DNA of 7,200 nucleotides, from contig JAAOYH010000004.1 of assembly GCA_018221245.1 (NCBI GenBank), forward strand, positions 1 to 7,200, given 5' to 3'. The stretch is from Candidatus Woesearchaeota archaeon (GTDB lineage Archaea > Nanobdellota > Nanobdellia > Woesearchaeales > UBA525). Positions 5,291-7,200 of this stretch are shown one piece after another. Below the pieces are notes generated by a model. The model was not told the DNA's origin and made no database searches. It saw nothing but the letters and a program-made list of their open reading frames with translations. A program made the translations under genes and the position numbers. Each line of letters begins with the position of its first letter. Position 1 is the first letter of the stretch.

Positions 5291-5329
5291 GTTCTCAGTT
5301 CCCAACCATCATGAGAACCCGAGAACTCG
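5280..5329. promoter_or_regulatory. Cluster of GTTCTC/GAGAAC half-sites over the promoter and start
   Basis: GTTCTTA (5280-5286) and GTTCTCA (5291-5297) lie on one side, and TGAGAAC (5312-5318) and GAGAAC (5321-5326) on the other. The pair GTTCTCA and TGAGAAC is an exact inverted repeat with 14 bases between. CGAGAACTCG (5320-5329) is itself a 10-base palindrome. The sites bracket the TATA box and start codon, as an operator would. Confidence 0.35.
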
Positions 5330-5736
5330 AAAAAAAGCTCACCGAATTCCAAGAAGGCGCTAACGATTCTGCTCTAGGAGAATCAAAATTTCTTGTATAT
5401 AGCGTCGAGAAACTTCTGCAACAGTACAAAGGAAGGGCTCAGAACATCATGGCAGAAAGAGTAAGCAGCGTGATGATAGGGCCACTGGAAAGACAGATTA
5501 AGACAGTAAGTGCTCTTGACCAGCCAGCTGTTAAGGAAATGGCAGATAATATGAACCCAGCTTATTTGGAAGATTTCTTGACCAGATCAAGCATGATTGC
5601 TTTTGATGGCACTCCTGCAGCGGTTAAGGCTTTTGCAGAGTCGTATGATGGACCTTGTGCTGAAGATTTTTATCCAGAAAGAGAGCGCGAATACATTATT
5701 GCAAATTTTAGGAAGAATTATCCGGACCTGATTTAG
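5311..5736 (+). CDS. Hypothetical mostly helical soluble protein (141 aa)
   Basis: I do not recognise this protein. It has no membrane segment or signal peptide. Helices are likely at about 3-16 (TRELEKKLTEFQEG), 25-47, 54-68, 72-80 and 84-93, then a mixed region with AAVKAFAESYDGP (102-114) and a charged ending EREREYIIANFRKNYPDLI (123-141). The single cysteine (115) argues against a metal site. The balanced charge and repeated amphipathic helices suggest a small helical bundle or a protein-protein adaptor, but nothing in the sequence gives a role. The start is supported by a TATA box 24 bases upstream. It lies between the glutamate dehydrogenase pair and RPA on the same strand, but both it and RPA have their own promoters, so shared function should not be assumed. 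Confidence 0.75.
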   Translation: MRTRELEKKLTEFQEGANDSALGESKFLVYSVEKLLQQYKGRAQNIMAERVSSVMIGPLERQIKTVSALDQPAVKEMADNMNPAYLEDFLTRSSMIAFDGTPAAVKAFAESYDGPCAEDFYPEREREYIIANFRKNYPDLI

Positions 5737-5757
5737 TTTCGGGCAATAACCCCTAAT

Positions 5758-5768
5758 CCTTAAATAAC
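5758..5768 (+). promoter_or_regulatory. TATA box of the RPA gene
   Basis: TTAAATA (5760-5766) within CCTTAAATAAC is centred 25 bases before the ATG at 5788. The bases between form a C-rich stretch with no ribosome-binding site, so the mRNA should be leaderless. Confidence 0.65.
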
Positions 5769-5787
5769 ACCTTGCGCTCCCCCCAGC

Positions 5788-6900
5788 ATGATAGACATCC
5801 CGTATGAAGAGGCCGTCAACAAGATTAAGGAAGACAAGGGACTTTCTGTAGCTGAGATAGAATCTAAGGTAGATACGAAACTCAAGGAGCTGAACGGTCT
5901 CATCAGCAAGGATGGTGCTATCCACATAGTTGCGAACGAGCTTGGAGTTCAGTTAGTGAAGCCCCAAGAGCCCGGCGCTGAATTGAAGATCAAGGATATT
6001 ACTCTGGAATCTCGCGGCATTGTTGTCGCAGGGAGGGTGGTGCAGAAGTGGGATATCAAGGAGTTCGAGAAGAACGACAGGAAGGGCAAGGTTGCCAGCC
6101 TTCTCTTAGGAGATGAGACTGGTGTCACGAGACTGGTCTTCTGGAATGAACAGGTAGATGTTTTTGAGGAGCTAAAGGATGGCGACACTCTTGTCGTGAA
6201 AAACCCGTTCGTGAAGCAGTCATACAAGCAGGATAGACTAGAACTCCAGCTTAACACGCAGTCAGAACTACAAGTGAACCCTGAGGGTGTCTCGGTTGAA
6301 GCACGACCTGCTCCAGAATCTGACAGGCCTGAGAGAAAACAATCTTACATCAAGGACCTGAAAGGTGACGAGCAGAACATTGAGCTTGTCACGACGGTAG
6401 TACAGGTTTACGAACCCAGATTCTATGATGGTTGCCCTGAGTGTAGAAAGAAGCTACAGGAGAACCTCTGTCCTAATCACGGAGAGGTCACGCCAGAAGT
6501 CAATTTCAACATGTCGGCTTTCCTAGATGATGGCACGGGCAATATCAGGACGAATTTCTGGAAGAAGCAAGCTCTTACATTAACGGGAAAATCTGAGGGT
6601 GAGTTCCTTGTCTATAGGGATAACCCTGATGGGTTTGAAGAAGTGAAGCAGAAGCTTCTTGGGGAGATTATCAAGGTGGTCGGCTCTGTGAGAAAGAACG
6701 AGACTTTCGACAACCTTGACTTCAATGCCCAGTTGGTATTCACTGATGTGGATCCTGCTAAGGAGTTGGCTAACCTCGAGAAGAAGATGGATACTGCAAG
6801 ACAGGAATCTATTGAGAAGAAGGAAGAGCTCAAGCCTAAGGATATGGATGTTAAGGAAGATGTCATTTCTCTAGACGATCTAGAGGAGATGGGTAAGTAA
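5788..6900 (+). CDS. rpa: Replication protein A, single-stranded-DNA-binding OB-fold protein
   Basis: Coats single-stranded DNA in replication, recombination and repair. Residues 1-55 form the helical N-terminal domain common in archaeal RPA (YEEAVNKI...LSVAEIESKV...GLISKDGAIHIVANELGV). An OB fold follows at about 67-165, with GRVVQKWDIKEFEK, the turn LGDETGVTRLVFWN (107-120) carrying the aromatic residues expected to stack on bases, and LKDGDTLVVKNPFVK (129-143). A polar linker (165-190) leads to a second OB-like domain (about 195-322) holding a zinc site C216, C219, C228 and H231 (CPEC...CPNH) and a second DDGTGNIRTNFWKK turn (247-260). The tail from 325 is charged and ends SLDDLEEMGK (361-370), like the acidic tails through which such proteins bind partners. 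The 370-residue length fits single-subunit RPA or the large RPA41 type. No RPA14 or RPA32 gene lies next to it, because the neighbour converges. Confidence 0.93.
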   Translation: MIDIPYEEAVNKIKEDKGLSVAEIESKVDTKLKELNGLISKDGAIHIVANELGVQLVKPQEPGAELKIKDITLESRGIVVAGRVVQKWDIKEFEKNDRKGKVASLLLGDETGVTRLVFWNEQVDVFEELKDGDTLVVKNPFVKQSYKQDRLELQLNTQSELQVNPEGVSVEARPAPESDRPERKQSYIKDLKGDEQNIELVTTVVQVYEPRFYDGCPECRKKLQENLCPNHGEVTPEVNFNMSAFLDDGTGNIRTNFWKKQALTLTGKSEGEFLVYRDNPDGFEEVKQKLLGEIIKVVGSVRKNETFDNLDFNAQLVFTDVDPAKELANLEKKMDTARQESIEKKEELKPKDMDVKEDVISLDDLEEMGK

Positions 6901-7200
6901 TTATTCTGGCATCACGTTTGAGTATATTGCATCTTGTCTTATGAGAACATCAAGGTTGAACATCTTTAGTTTGTCTTTAGCATCTGCAAGGCATCCGCTT
7001 TCTGGAACGTTCTTTTTTCCAGGTGGGTTGTAGTTCCCTCCTGCTAGACTTACTGTGTTTATCCCTGCTCCTTTTACTAGGGTTTGGAAATTGTACCAGC
7101 CTATCTCTGGTTCAGGATCGCCGCTGACTGTTTTGAGGAAATACTTCCATTTCTTGTTGCTCATTTCAGCGATGCGTCCGGCTTCTTCTTCAATATCTCC
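6901..7200 (-). CDS. C-terminal part of an unrecognised protein, 5' end beyond the right edge
   Basis: The frame is open to the right edge: twelve codons (GDIEEEAGRIAE) precede the first visible ATG at 7164, and no TATA box stands 25 bases before that ATG. The gene therefore probably starts outside the window, and the 99 residues seen are its C-terminus. They begin with a charged helix (IEEEAGRIAEMSNKKWKYFLKTV), then WYNFQTLVKGAGINTVSLAGG, a proline/glycine loop NYNPPGKKNVPESG, a helix LADAKDKLKMF, a strand LDVLIRQDAIY and a short end. The alternation looks like an alpha/beta domain. I cannot name the family. Its TAA abuts the RPA TAA (TAATTA at 6898-6903), so the two converge with no gap. 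Confidence 0.65.
   Translation of the reverse strand, partial: GDIEEEAGRIAEMSNKKWKYFLKTVSGDPEPEIGWYNFQTLVKGAGINTVSLAGGNYNPPGKKNVPESGCLADAKDKLKMFNLDVLIRQDAIYSNVMPE

Noticed and set aside
5949..6257. A 102-codon frame antisense to RPA
   Set aside because: It is a shadow of the first OB fold, Ser/Phe-rich and without promoter support.
5788..6900. Part of an RPA41-RPA14-RPA32 operon as in Thermococcales
   Set aside because: The downstream gene converges and the upstream 141-residue protein has no OB-fold pattern, so this RPA stands alone.
6901..7200. Cytidine or dCMP deaminase-like fragment, suggested by GGNYNPPG and GCLADAK
   Set aside because: There is no H/C-A-E motif (it reads C-L-A-D) and no PCxxC follows before the stop, so the resemblance is too weak.

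Overview
The window looks like a stretch of a compact archaeal genome, most likely a DPANN-type lineage (Woesearchaeota- or Pacearchaeota-like; the exact phylum is a guess). The evidence is a replication protein A of archaeal architecture (N-terminal helical domain, OB folds, a C-x2-C...C-x2-H zinc site, acidic tail), TATA-box promoters with purine-rich BRE-like bases, start codons placed for leaderless transcripts, an oligo-T terminator, very short gaps, and a site-2-protease-like membrane protein of a form common in such genomes. No gap exceeds 300 bases, and I see no rRNA, tRNA, CRISPR array or insertion sequence.

Left part (1-3161). A membrane protein open at the window's left edge (1-693, +) resembles an M50/site-2 protease that has lost its zinc-binding motif. 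It converges on a 579-residue membrane-anchored coiled-coil protein (690-2429, -), the two stop codons sharing a CTAG. Behind it on the minus strand lie an 89-residue four-helix membrane protein starting with GTG (2463-2732) and an unknown 116-residue soluble protein (2811-3161). Each of these three minus-strand genes appears to have its own promoter.

Middle part (3162-3601). A 171-bp divergent region, rich in symmetrical elements, separates the minus-strand block from a 78-residue, strongly basic protein made of two near-identical 39-residue units. This gene has a 5' leader with a Shine-Dalgarno sequence and a hairpin, unlike its neighbours, and is followed by a T-rich terminator.

Right part (3602-7200). 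A complete glutamate dehydrogenase is coupled by an ATGA overlap to a Nudix-like protein with a broken Nudix box. Then come an unknown 141-residue protein and the single-stranded-DNA-binding protein RPA, each with its own leaderless promoter. RPA abuts tail-to-tail a minus-strand gene that runs off the right edge.

The genes do not form one pathway. The most interesting points are two probable pseudo-enzymes (protease-like and Nudix-like), the Nudix-like/glutamate dehydrogenase coupling, the duplicated basic protein with its unusual control region, and a very uniform promoter-to-start spacing that helps fix gene starts.
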